A DNA stretch of 23,634 bases, taken from IMG/VR virus record IMGVR_UViG_3300009173_003877, positions 1-23,634 of that record; one strand, written 5' to 3'. Source of the DNA: a virus. The position numbers and the translations under genes were made by a program. A model generated the notes under the pieces. That model searched no databases. It was not told where the DNA came from and saw only the letters and a program-made list of their open reading frames with translations. Shown here in pieces: positions 12,070 to 19,646 of the stretch; the first letter of the stretch is position 1; each line of letters begins with the position of its first letter.

Positions 12070-13245
12070 ATGACTACTTTCAAAGAAAATAAAGGAATCT
12101 CTGATCGATCTGGCTCAGATCGGCAAAGGCATAGAGATAAAATAGATAAAGCAATACGCGAGGGTATTCACGACATTGTTGCAGATGAATCTATAATAGG
12201 CCAAGACGGGAAGAAAAAGATAAAAATTCCAGTAAAGGGAATTAAAGAATATCGTTTCGTTTATGGAGAAAACGAAAATAAAAAAACCGTAGGTTCTGCC
12301 CCGGGTAAGAATATAGCAAAGGGACAAAAGATCGGGCAAAAAGATCGAAAGATGCCTGAAGCTCCCGGAAAAGCTGGGGATCAAAAGGGAGAAGAACATT
12401 ATGAAGTTGAAATTACTCTAGATGAGCTAGCAGCATACCTGTTTGATGAGCTTAAACTCCCAAATATGGAAAAGAAAAAATTCAAAAATATTTCTAGTAA
12501 ATCCTTTAAAAGACATGGCTACAGAAATCATGGAATTAGACCTAGACTAGATAAAAAAGAGACGATAAAAAAGAAGATAAAGAGAAGAAAAAAAGCTATA
12601 AAAAATGAAACCCATGATCCTGAGTCGGACGAGCGCTTTGGGTTTCACCACGACGATCTAAAGTATCGTCACATTAAAGAAAAAAAGAAACTTACTTCAA
12701 ATGCTGCAATTTTTTTCATAATGGATGTTTCTGGTTCAATGACAAAAGAAAAGAAATTTCTCGCAAGAAGCTTCTTTTTTCTGCTTTATCATTTTATTAG
12801 ATCTAAGTATGAAAATGTTGAACACGCATTTATCGCACATGATACCGTAGCTAAAGAAGTTTCAGAAGATGATTTTTTTGGAAAAACATCAACTGGGGGA
12901 ACACTAGTTTCTTCTGGTTTGGGTAAATGTTTAGATATAATAGACTCTAGATACCATCCCGAAGCTTGGAATGTATATGTGTTTCAATGCTCCGATGGAG
13001 ATAACTGGCCAGAAGACAATGATTTTGCTTTGAAATATGCTAATAGATTAATTAACTTAAGCCAGTTTTTTGGATACTGCGAAATAGAACCCAGAAACAG
13101 TAGGGATAAAAGGTGGCTTCAACTGTCTGTTTTGTCTGAGATTTTTAGTTCGTTAACCAGAGATAATTTTAAAATTGCAGAAATTAGAAACAAAGACGAT
13201 ATATGGCTAGCTTTTCAGAGATTTTTTGGAGGTTTTCATGAGTGA
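12070..13245 (+). CDS. yeaH: YeaH/YhbH-family protein (DUF444, VWA domain)
   Basis: 391 aa, the normal length for the family (B. subtilis YhbH is about the same). The N-terminal block DRQRHRDKIDKAIREGIHDI, IIGQDGKKKIKIPVKGIKEY, then a Gly/Lys-rich stretch is diagnostic of YeaH/YhbH. From ~residue 213 comes a von Willebrand A domain with a MIDAS motif (MDVSGSM; D219, S221, S223) and a TSTGGT segment. In bacteria YeaH works with PrkA/YeaG and SpoVR/YcgB in stationary-phase and nitrogen-stress physiology or sporulation; its molecular action is unclear, with metal-dependent protein binding expected. First gene of a three-gene cassette; it overlaps spoVR by 8 nt. Confidence 0.92.
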   Translation: MTTFKENKGISDRSGSDRQRHRDKIDKAIREGIHDIVADESIIGQDGKKKIKIPVKGIKEYRFVYGENENKKTVGSAPGKNIAKGQKIGQKDRKMPEAPGKAGDQKGEEHYEVEITLDELAAYLFDELKLPNMEKKKFKNISSKSFKRHGYRNHGIRPRLDKKETIKKKIKRRKKAIKNETHDPESDERFGFHHDDLKYRHIKEKKKLTSNAAIFFIMDVSGSMTKEKKFLARSFFFLLYHFIRSKYENVEHAFIAHDTVAKEVSEDDFFGKTSTGGTLVSSGLGKCLDIIDSRYHPEAWNVYVFQCSDGDNWPEDNDFALKYANRLINLSQFFGYCEIEPRNSRDKRWLQLSVLSEIFSSLTRDNFKIAEIRNKDDIWLAFQRFFGGFHE

Positions 13246-14542
13246 TTGGAATATAAAAGATCTAGAAGAATGGGACGAAAAAATCATTGAGTTAGCAAAG
13301 TCTAAAAACCTAGATTGGTTTCCTATCTCGTATGAGATATGCGATTACTATGCAATGATCGGTAACATGGCGTATCATGGTATGCCGCTTCATTACCGGC
13401 ACTGGAGCTACGGTAAATCTTTTGAAAGAACTCATCAGATGTACAACATCGGAGCCGAGGGCTTACCTTATGAACTAATCATCAACAGCGATCCATCAAT
13501 TGCTTACTTAATGAGAGAAAACCCTTTTTATCTGCAGCTTCTCATTATGTGTCACTGCATCGGACACTCTGATTTTTTTAAAAATAATTTGACTTTTTCT
13601 GATACTAGTCCTGAAAATATTATACAAAGATTCAAAAATGCAAAAAAAAGAATTGACGGTTATATAGAAGATCCCAGTATCGGAGTTGAAAAAGTAGAAA
13701 GAATACTAGACGCTGCGCATGCGCTTTCGATGCATATTCCGCCAAATTGTAAACCCTACATTCCTCACAAAAAAAGAAGAAAAGATCTAATATCTAAGAT
13801 CAAATCTGGACACGAAGACTATATTGGTCGTGATCCGGATTCGTACCCAATAGAACCCGAAATAGACTTATTAGCATTTATTGGAGAGATGGCTTTAAAT
13901 TTAGAAGACTGGGAAAGAGATCTCATTGAGATTGTTAGACAAGAATCTTTCTACTTTATGCCACAGATTAGAACAAAGATCATGAATGAGGGTTGGGCAT
14001 GCTTTTGGCATTACAGGTTGATGCATGAACTAGAGCTTCCGCAAAAGTACCACATACCTTTCATCAAGAGTCATAACCAAGTCGTTCGACCGCATCTAGG
14101 TCGGATCAATCCTTACCATTTAGGATTTTACTTATTTAGAAAAATTGAAGAAAGGCATGGATTAGAAGAATGTTTCATTGCTCGCGAAGTTTGTCATGAT
14201 GAATCTTTCATAAGACAATATTTAACTGCAGAAGACTGTTATGATTTGAATTTATTTTCATATTCGCTTTATAAAAAAGATTACATCATTAATGAGATTT
14301 CTGATTCAGAAGGTTGGAAAGAAATTAAAAATTCTTTAATTAAGCAAGTAGGCTCAAATTCATCGCCAAAAATCATAGTAAGCAAATTAAAATCTAATAA
14401 TGTTTTAAGGATTCATCATGAACATGATGGGAGAGACTTGGAATTAAGTTACGCAGAAAAGGTTATTGATTATATTAGTACACTATGGGGTGGTGTTGTT
14501 AGACTAGATACCATTATAGAAGATGAACCGTTTGAAATTTAG
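13238..14542 (+). CDS. spoVR: SpoVR/YcgB family protein
   Basis: ATG 13238 is chosen over TTG 13226 because TTGGAGG at 13226-13232 is a fitting ribosome-binding site. 434 aa, slightly shorter than YcgB (~510) and B. subtilis SpoVR (~470). Family signatures are visible: WFPISYEICDYYAMIGNMAY, LHYRHWSYGKSFE, YELIINSDPSIAYLMREN, then MNEGWACFWHYRLMHELELP and HLGRINPYHLGFYLF. SpoVR affects spore cortex formation in Bacillus and stress-related functions elsewhere; biochemical activity is not firmly known, though the conserved His/Glu positions suggest metal binding. It is translationally coupled to yeaH upstream and sits 8 nt before prkA. Confidence 0.92.
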   Translation: MSDWNIKDLEEWDEKIIELAKSKNLDWFPISYEICDYYAMIGNMAYHGMPLHYRHWSYGKSFERTHQMYNIGAEGLPYELIINSDPSIAYLMRENPFYLQLLIMCHCIGHSDFFKNNLTFSDTSPENIIQRFKNAKKRIDGYIEDPSIGVEKVERILDAAHALSMHIPPNCKPYIPHKKRRKDLISKIKSGHEDYIGRDPDSYPIEPEIDLLAFIGEMALNLEDWERDLIEIVRQESFYFMPQIRTKIMNEGWACFWHYRLMHELELPQKYHIPFIKSHNQVVRPHLGRINPYHLGFYLFRKIEERHGLEECFIAREVCHDESFIRQYLTAEDCYDLNLFSYSLYKKDYIINEISDSEGWKEIKNSLIKQVGSNSSPKIIVSKLKSNNVLRIHHEHDGRDLELSYAEKVIDYISTLWGGVVRLDTIIEDEPFEI

Positions 14543-14550
14543 GAGATGCT

Positions 14551-16479
14551 GTGAGTAAGAAAGATTTTTTGAAGCTTATAGAAGCGCAAAGAAAAAAGTC
14601 GAAAAAAGAAAAATTCAAAGGAAGTTTTCTGGAATTTCTAGAAAAAGTAAAAGAAGAACCTACGATAGCCGATCCGGCGCACAAGAGGCTATACGACACG
14701 CTAATTAGCCACGGTGTCTCTACGCTTCTAGATAGCAACCCTAGAAAAAATAAAATATTCGATGGGGATAATATTAAAATCTATGATTATTTTAAAGACG
14801 AATTCTTTGGAGCAGAATTAATAATTTCGAAAATTATGAGTTTCTTAAAATCAGCAGCTTCAAAGGGGGAAGAGTCAAGGCAAGTATTATTGCTTATGGG
14901 GCCGGTGGGGGCAGGGAAATCAGCTATCACTGAACATGTTAAGAAATCTCTTGAGGGTGTTAGCTATTATTACATCAAAAATGATCCACAAAAGGGTAAC
15001 CCATTGCAGCTTATACCGCGTGGGATTAGAAAAGCTTTTCAAGAAGAATTAAAAGTTGATATCGAGGGTGACATATCATCCCCCATAAGGTTTCAACTCT
15101 TAGATGAAATGGGCGGTAAATACGAAGATTTTGAAATATTAGAGACTTCATTCTCCCAACGAGGAAGAAGGGGGATTGCATCTGTTCCGCCAATGGATGC
15201 AAACTCTCAAGACGTTTCAGTCCTCATTGGTTCCGAGGATATTTCAAAACTAGACTTATATCCCGAAGATGACCCCCGGGTACTCTCATTGAATGGTGCT
15301 TTTAATATCGGTAATCGTGGTATAGTAGAATTTATTGAGCTCTTTAAAAACGAAATAGAATTCTTGCACACAATCATTACAGCAACGCAAGAAAAAAGAG
15401 TTCCATCCCCGGGGAAACATGACATGATACACTTCGATGGTGTCATTATTGCTCATTGTAACGAAGCTGAATGGAACCGGTTCCAAAGTGAGCACACAAA
15501 CGAAGCTATTCTTGATCGCGTTGTTAAAATAAGAGTTCCTTATGTTTTAGAGCTTGACCAAGAGATCAAAATTTATGAAAAACTTCTTTCAAGGTCTAAC
15601 TTTGATAGTCACATTGCTCCACACACACTTAGGATAGCTTCAATGTTTAGTGTCATGTCACGGCTTAAGACTTCAAGCAAATGCGATTCGTTAACTAAGA
15701 TGAAGATCTATAATGGCGAAGAAGTAATTGAGAAAGGTCGAGTTAAGAAAATTGACATAAAAGATTTGAGGGAAGAAGCTAATAACGAGGGCATGAGCGG
15801 AATATCGACAAGGTTTATTATGAAATCAATTGATAGTGCCATCTCAGATAGCGATAAGGGTTTCATAACACCAATCTCTATCATGGATACGATAGCTAAA
15901 AACTGCAAGGAACAAATTGTAAATGATGATTTTAAACAAGAGTGCTTGACAATACTTCAAGATGTTGTAAGGAAAGAATATCTCAGAATTCTCGAGAATG
16001 AAATTGCAAAAGCCTTTGTTGCTGCTTATGAAGAACAAGCCCAGTCACTTTTTGAAACTTATCTAGATAATGCAGAAGCCTTTGCTATGAGATCTAAAAT
16101 CAAAGATAGAATCACGAATGAGGAAATGGAACCTGACGAGAAATTTATGACAACTATCGAAGAATCTATTGGAATTGTGGGCTCAGCCAAAGAGGGTTTT
16201 CGAGCCGACGTAACTGCTTATATGTTCGCGAAAGTACGTCGGGGTGGAACGGTAGATTATAGAAGTTATGAACCACTAAAAGAAGCAATAGAAAATTACC
16301 TCATAAATAGTGTTAAAGATATGGCGAGAATCGTGACTAAAGCTAAAACCCGAAATGATAAACAAAAGAAAAAGTATAATAACATGGTAAAAACGATGAT
16401 AGATGATTATGGTTATACAGAGGACTCTGCTGAAGAGATTCTTGTCTATGCTAGCAATAACCTTTGGAGGGATTCATGA
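14551..16479 (+). CDS. prkA: PrkA/YeaG serine protein kinase-AAA protein
   Basis: GTG start with AGGAG 6 nt upstream. 642 aa, full family length (YeaG 644). The AAA part has Walker A GPVGAGKS (residues 117-124), NPLQLIP, the long conserved stretch IASVPPMDANSQD and RGIVEFIELFKNEIEFLHT, then VIIAHCNEAEW and the arginine-rich region near AILDRVVKIRVPY. The C-terminal kinase-like domain contains EGMSGISTRFIMKSID. In bacteria it is a Ser/Thr kinase and also an AAA ATPase active under starvation, acting with YeaH and SpoVR. Here it closes the cassette and overlaps the next gene (ATGA). No key motif appears lost, so it is likely active. Confidence 0.93.
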   Translation: MSKKDFLKLIEAQRKKSKKEKFKGSFLEFLEKVKEEPTIADPAHKRLYDTLISHGVSTLLDSNPRKNKIFDGDNIKIYDYFKDEFFGAELIISKIMSFLKSAASKGEESRQVLLLMGPVGAGKSAITEHVKKSLEGVSYYYIKNDPQKGNPLQLIPRGIRKAFQEELKVDIEGDISSPIRFQLLDEMGGKYEDFEILETSFSQRGRRGIASVPPMDANSQDVSVLIGSEDISKLDLYPEDDPRVLSLNGAFNIGNRGIVEFIELFKNEIEFLHTIITATQEKRVPSPGKHDMIHFDGVIIAHCNEAEWNRFQSEHTNEAILDRVVKIRVPYVLELDQEIKIYEKLLSRSNFDSHIAPHTLRIASMFSVMSRLKTSSKCDSLTKMKIYNGEEVIEKGRVKKIDIKDLREEANNEGMSGISTRFIMKSIDSAISDSDKGFITPISIMDTIAKNCKEQIVNDDFKQECLTILQDVVRKEYLRILENEIAKAFVAAYEEQAQSLFETYLDNAEAFAMRSKIKDRITNEEMEPDEKFMTTIEESIGIVGSAKEGFRADVTAYMFAKVRRGGTVDYRSYEPLKEAIENYLINSVKDMARIVTKAKTRNDKQKKKYNNMVKTMIDDYGYTEDSAEEILVYASNNLWRDS

Positions 16480-16715
16480 TCAAAGCAAGCGAAACTTTAA
16501 TTTTATCTTCTACAATTTTATCTTTTAATCACATACCTTTAGCAATTGCAGCTTTAAGCTTGGGAGTTCTGGGGGCTTTAATTCGTTATACAATTAATTA
16601 CGGAGAGAAACAGCAAAAAGTAAAAGAAGTAGAATCAACAACGGAAAATATCTCAAAAATAGTTTCAGGTTTAGCTTCTAATTTCGGTAATAGCGATAGA
16701 AGTAACATTCATTAA
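16476..16715 (+). CDS. Small single- or double-TM protein (79 aa)
   Basis: ATG 16476 is chosen over TTG 16464; GGAGG at 16466-16470 serves as ribosome-binding site and the start overlaps the prkA stop (ATGA). Residues ~6-42 are hydrophobic (LILSSTILSFNHIPLAIAAL, then GVLGALIRY), giving one long or two short membrane helices. The C-terminal half is polar and coiled-coil-like (GEKQQKVKEVESTTENISKI). A small holin-like or spanin-like protein is possible but position gives no support, and its linkage to prkA may be coincidental. Confidence 0.6.
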   Translation: MIKASETLILSSTILSFNHIPLAIAALSLGVLGALIRYTINYGEKQQKVKEVESTTENISKIVSGLASNFGNSDRSNIH

Positions 16716-16734
16716 AGCTAAATAAAAAACATTA

Positions 16735-17943
16735 ATGTTTACCAAACCAGAATCTATTAACTCAATAGAAGCAATAAATTTTTTCAAAGAGCTTGACAAT
16801 TTTTGCCAAGAACAAAAATTTAAAAAATTAATTTTTTTAGATGAAACAGAGATCTGTAACGTTTCGTTTTCCGAAACTTATCGAGCTATTTTAGATTTTA
16901 GTTTTAGCAATCGTACAATCAGAAACTTATTTATTTCTCATCTAGAATCTATTCAAAGATACAGCCCGCCCTCAGTGGCTTTTATACCTTTTTTAGTTGG
17001 AGAGGTTTTAAAAAAAGATCTAGATTTAAATCACGATAAATTTGTTAAAATAACATCCGAACCATCTTTAGCAGAAATTCATAATTTTTTTGAACCGTTG
17101 TTCAATCATTCTAGTATGTTAACGCCGCAAGATTGTCATAACATATTTCAAGCTAATGGATTCATATCTGATTTTTCTATCAAGAAATCGAATAATGATC
17201 AAAATGCATGTATTTTTAATAGTGGATTTTTTATTTCTGGATATGTTCCGGAATTATTTCTTAAAAAGAGCAATTCAATTGAATTCGAATTTACAGAATG
17301 CAATTTTGTCATATATGATAGTTATATCCAAGAAGTTTCAGAGCTTAATTTAATATTAAACTTATCGTATGATAAAAAAGAAAATTTTGTCATTTTATGT
17401 CGAGGATGTAGCCAAGATGTACAGCACACATGCGCTGTTAACTACTCATCTGGAAAAACGAGCGTTGTCCCCTTTTGTCCTTCAGAAGAGTTTTGGAATA
17501 CTCAGTCAGAAATTATAACTAGCAGTTGCAAGCTGGGCATTTATGGACAGACGACTGGAGTGCTTCTTAACAATTTTGATTTAGATAATCAAGACAAAAT
17601 TAATGTGACTATTAGCACGCAAGGGATCTTTATTAAAGATAAATCGTTGAATTTAAACCGAGTTGCTGATACTGATCTTTATGTTAATTCTCACAATTGG
17701 AAAAAAAGGGGAATATTAGAAGATCAGCTTACGTTTCTTTTTTCATTATTACAACAAATTTCTACATGTGGATTAGTAGAATCAGGATTATTTTATAAAG
17801 AGACTGGGATCGATCTTGCAGAAATTACCGGTATGGACTTAAATTTTTTTCCAGCTTTTTCAATTTTTCGAGCTTTAAATGAAGCTAATAAGATTAAAAA
17901 TAAGATACTTAACATCGGATATATTATAAAATGTGAAACGTGA
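16735..17943 (+). CDS. Divergent GroEL-like (chaperonin) protein, ATPase motif absent
   Basis: 402 aa; I see three stretches that line up with GroEL by eye. Residues ~160-285 match the apical domain: GFFISGYVPELF (GroEL RGYLSPYFI), CNFVIYDSYIQEVSEL (FILLADKKISNIREML), ENFVILCRGCSQDVQ (KPLLIIAEDVEGEA). Residues ~322-343 (KKRGILEDQLTF ... CGLVESG) match KKARVEDALHAT...GGG, and PAFSIFRALNEANKIKNKIL...GY matches the equatorial IVLRALEEPLRQI...AGY. The GDGTTT nucleotide loop has no counterpart (YSPPSVAF in its place), and the last ~70 residues of GroEL are missing. It could be a non-ATPase subunit or capsid-folding helper. Similarity is remote; structure prediction would decide. Confidence 0.55.
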   Translation: MFTKPESINSIEAINFFKELDNFCQEQKFKKLIFLDETEICNVSFSETYRAILDFSFSNRTIRNLFISHLESIQRYSPPSVAFIPFLVGEVLKKDLDLNHDKFVKITSEPSLAEIHNFFEPLFNHSSMLTPQDCHNIFQANGFISDFSIKKSNNDQNACIFNSGFFISGYVPELFLKKSNSIEFEFTECNFVIYDSYIQEVSELNLILNLSYDKKENFVILCRGCSQDVQHTCAVNYSSGKTSVVPFCPSEEFWNTQSEIITSSCKLGIYGQTTGVLLNNFDLDNQDKINVTISTQGIFIKDKSLNLNRVADTDLYVNSHNWKKRGILEDQLTFLFSLLQQISTCGLVESGLFYKETGIDLAEITGMDLNFFPAFSIFRALNEANKIKNKILNIGYIIKCET

Positions 17944-18406
17944 TTTGAACAAAGAATGGAAAAATTCTATTGGTGTGCAATATGAGTTCAATGATGTTAT
18001 TGAATTAATTCAAAAATTTCCCCAATCTCAAATCCACGTGGGTACTGATTCTCATTTTAAATCTGGAAAACTTATATACGCGACAGTCATTGCTATATAC
18101 TCCCCTGGTATCTGCTCACGGTACTTTTTTAAAAGAAAACTTGAAAAAAGAAATTACCGATTGGGATTATCATCTAGGCTGCTAAAAGAAGTTCAAGACT
18201 CTATAGACACAGCTACTAAAGTGAGAGACTGTCTTACAAATAATAGAAAAATTTCAGTACATGCTGATATTAGCTGTAATATCCAAAACAAAAGTAACAT
18301 TGTCTGTGAGCAAGCAAGACGATGGATCATGGCCATGGGCTTTGATTGCAGGATGAAACCGATATCTTGGGCATCATCATCAATAGCAGATTTACACGCA
18401 AAATAA
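17933..18406 (+). CDS. YkuK-like (DUF458) predicted RNase H-fold protein
   Basis: 157 aa starting at GTG 17933, which overlaps the previous gene by 11 nt. IHVGTDSHFKSGKLIYATVI, RYFFKRKL, LSSRLLKEVQDSIDTA, VHADISCNIQNKSN and PISWASSSIADLHAK are the conserved blocks of the YkuK/DUF458 family. Acidic residues D39, E86, D112 and D153 are candidates for the metal-binding active site of the RNase H-like fold. Family members are found in Bacillus and in phages; the nucleic-acid substrate is not established. Length is close to that of B. subtilis YkuK. Confidence 0.82.
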   Translation: MKRDLNKEWKNSIGVQYEFNDVIELIQKFPQSQIHVGTDSHFKSGKLIYATVIAIYSPGICSRYFFKRKLEKRNYRLGLSSRLLKEVQDSIDTATKVRDCLTNNRKISVHADISCNIQNKSNIVCEQARRWIMAMGFDCRMKPISWASSSIADLHAK

Positions 18407-18425
18407 ATACTAATAAAATTAAGTA

Positions 18426-18887
18426 ATGAAAGCGTTAAAACATTTAGTAGAGTGTCAGTGTATTTTACCACAGTATAAAAAAATACCGAACCCTCCTTAT
18501 CACAAATTCGTTGTGTTTTCTATCATCGATTCTTCTGATGCTGTTTTGGAGAAATTTGCTCAATGTAATAACTGTGGTATAGTACACAAGATTTATGATA
18601 TATGCAAATCCGAAATAGCGATTGGACACGAATCTTTAAATAGCTTACCAACTAAAGAAGATTTTTTGCTTATGATTCCGTCAAGCGTTAGTGATATATT
18701 AAATGCATATAATTGCGAATTATATTTGTGGGAAAATGTTGCTTTTATTTTAAATGAAAATTTAATAAATGAGAAAATTATTATCTCAAAAGACGAAATC
18801 GACGGAAAGGTTCAGGGTAAATTTCTTATTTACAAAGGGGGAAATAAATTTGCTATTGAACCGTTCATGACTAATACGGAGTTTTAA
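18426..18887 (+). CDS. Zinc-ribbon-like protein of unknown function (153 aa)
   Basis: Two Cys pairs, C10-x-C12 (VECQC) and C47-x2-C50 (CNNCG), 35 residues apart, would fit one zinc-binding ribbon. The first half (ILPQYKKIPNPPYHKFVVFS) and the CNNCGIVHKIYDI loop look well ordered; the C-terminal ~60 residues are mixed alpha/beta. No catalytic motif. It may be a small transcription- or nuclease-associated factor given its neighbours, but this is guesswork. Confidence 0.65.
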   Translation: MKALKHLVECQCILPQYKKIPNPPYHKFVVFSIIDSSDAVLEKFAQCNNCGIVHKIYDICKSEIAIGHESLNSLPTKEDFLLMIPSSVSDILNAYNCELYLWENVAFILNENLINEKIIISKDEIDGKVQGKFLIYKGGNKFAIEPFMTNTEF

Positions 18888-19094
18888 ATGAAAGATTTAA
18901 AAACCACCGCAATCAGCCTCTCAAAATGCAGAGAGATCAAGAACGAGATTTTACTATTTGGTGTAAACCAGTTAGAAATTCAGCAATTGATAAAACTTCT
19001 AGCTCTAGAATTAGAAGATAGAGAAAAGATGATATCGATAAAAAGTTGTATTGAACAAGAAGATTCAAACAGCATACTATTACCGGAGGAATAA
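18888..19094 (+). CDS. Small helical protein (68 aa)
   Basis: ATG immediately follows the previous stop. Predicted as two helices: SLSKCREIKNEILLFGVNQL and EIQQLIKLLALELEDREKM, then a short polar tail. No cysteine cluster or basic patch. Function unknown; it is coupled in position with the zinc-ribbon protein upstream and the histone-like protein downstream (its stop is 1 nt before ATG 19096). Confidence 0.65.
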   Translation: MKDLKTTAISLSKCREIKNEILLFGVNQLEIQQLIKLLALELEDREKMISIKSCIEQEDSNSILLPEE

Positions 19095-19095
19095 A

Positions 19096-19287
19096 ATGAG
19101 TGATACTACAATAATCAGCAAGTGGGAAGAGCTTAAAACTTTGATAGAGAGCTTAGAAGTTGACGTTATTAAAAACGCAAACGGAAATTCATCAGCGGGG
19201 GTGAGAGCTCGTCGAGGTTTAAGAACCCTAAAGGGAGAGGCTTCATCGATAGTGAAACTTTCTTTAGATAATGATAAAAGTAGATAG
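19096..19287 (+). CDS. Histone H1-like small DNA-binding protein (63 aa)
   Basis: ATG 19096 is preceded by GGAGG at 19085-19089. The product has SKWEELKTLIESLEVDVIKN, then SSAGVRARRGLRTLKGEASS, the layout of the Hc1/histone-H1-like family seen in Bacteroidetes, Chlamydiae and marine phages: an acidic helix, a short linker, and A-G-x-R-x-R-(K/R)-G-L-x-x-L-K. It lacks the long Lys/Ala tail of chlamydial Hc1. Probably a nucleoid- or phage-DNA-associated protein. Confidence 0.6.
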   Translation: MSDTTIISKWEELKTLIESLEVDVIKNANGNSSAGVRARRGLRTLKGEASSIVKLSLDNDKSR

Positions 19288-19321
19288 CCAATTTTAGTTT
19301 ATAGCATATTTATATAAGATG

Positions 19322-19573
19322 CTAATGATTAAGAGTTTGTTCAAAGTTCATAAGTTTCTTTTTAATAGATTTTTCTATTTGGCATATTCTCATCCTCGTT
19401 ACCCCAAAGATGTTTCCAATCTCTTGAAGAGTTTTTGGTCCTTCTTTTGCAGAAATCAAAGTACAATTCTGGTTGCAAGAGTAATTTATCCAGTAACGAC
19501 ACATGCTTTTTTGGCATGGAACGTTGTATTCTTTGTGAGCTTTATAGCATGTTAACTCATCATCTTTATCCAT
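19322..19573 (-). CDS. Sigma-region-4-like HTH protein with Cys cluster
   Basis: Minus strand, 83 aa from ATG 19573 (AAGGA ribosome-binding site); an upstream TTG at 19606 is less likely. The C-terminus, TLQEIGNIFGVTRMRICQIE then KSIKKKL, is a clear sigma-70 region 4-type helix-turn-helix. The N-terminal half carries five cysteines (C9, C20, C25, C33, C37), which could bind zinc or an Fe-S cluster. It is divergent to PIN-PhoH with a 73-nt gap and convergent to the histone-like gene. A phage transcription factor that competes for or modifies host RNA polymerase -35 recognition is a natural guess. It is one of only two minus-strand genes. Confidence 0.78.
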   Translation of the reverse strand: MDKDDELTCYKAHKEYNVPCQKSMCRYWINYSCNQNCTLISAKEGPKTLQEIGNIFGVTRMRICQIEKSIKKKLMNFEQTLNH

Positions 19574-19646
19574 GTATTTTCCTTGTTCAAAATAACCGTA
19601 TATCAAATATTAATTCTAAATTAATAAATTTACAGAGGAGTTCTTA

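Noticed and set aside
16476-16715. Holin call for the small membrane protein after prkA
   Set aside because: Size fits, but there is no endolysin or lysis gene nearby and the polar coiled-coil tail is uninformative.
19302-19324. Inverted repeat TAGCAT/ATGCTA as a bidirectional terminator between convergent genes
   Set aside because: The position is right but the stem is only 6 AT-rich base pairs with an 11-nt loop and no flanking T-run, so it is too weak to call.
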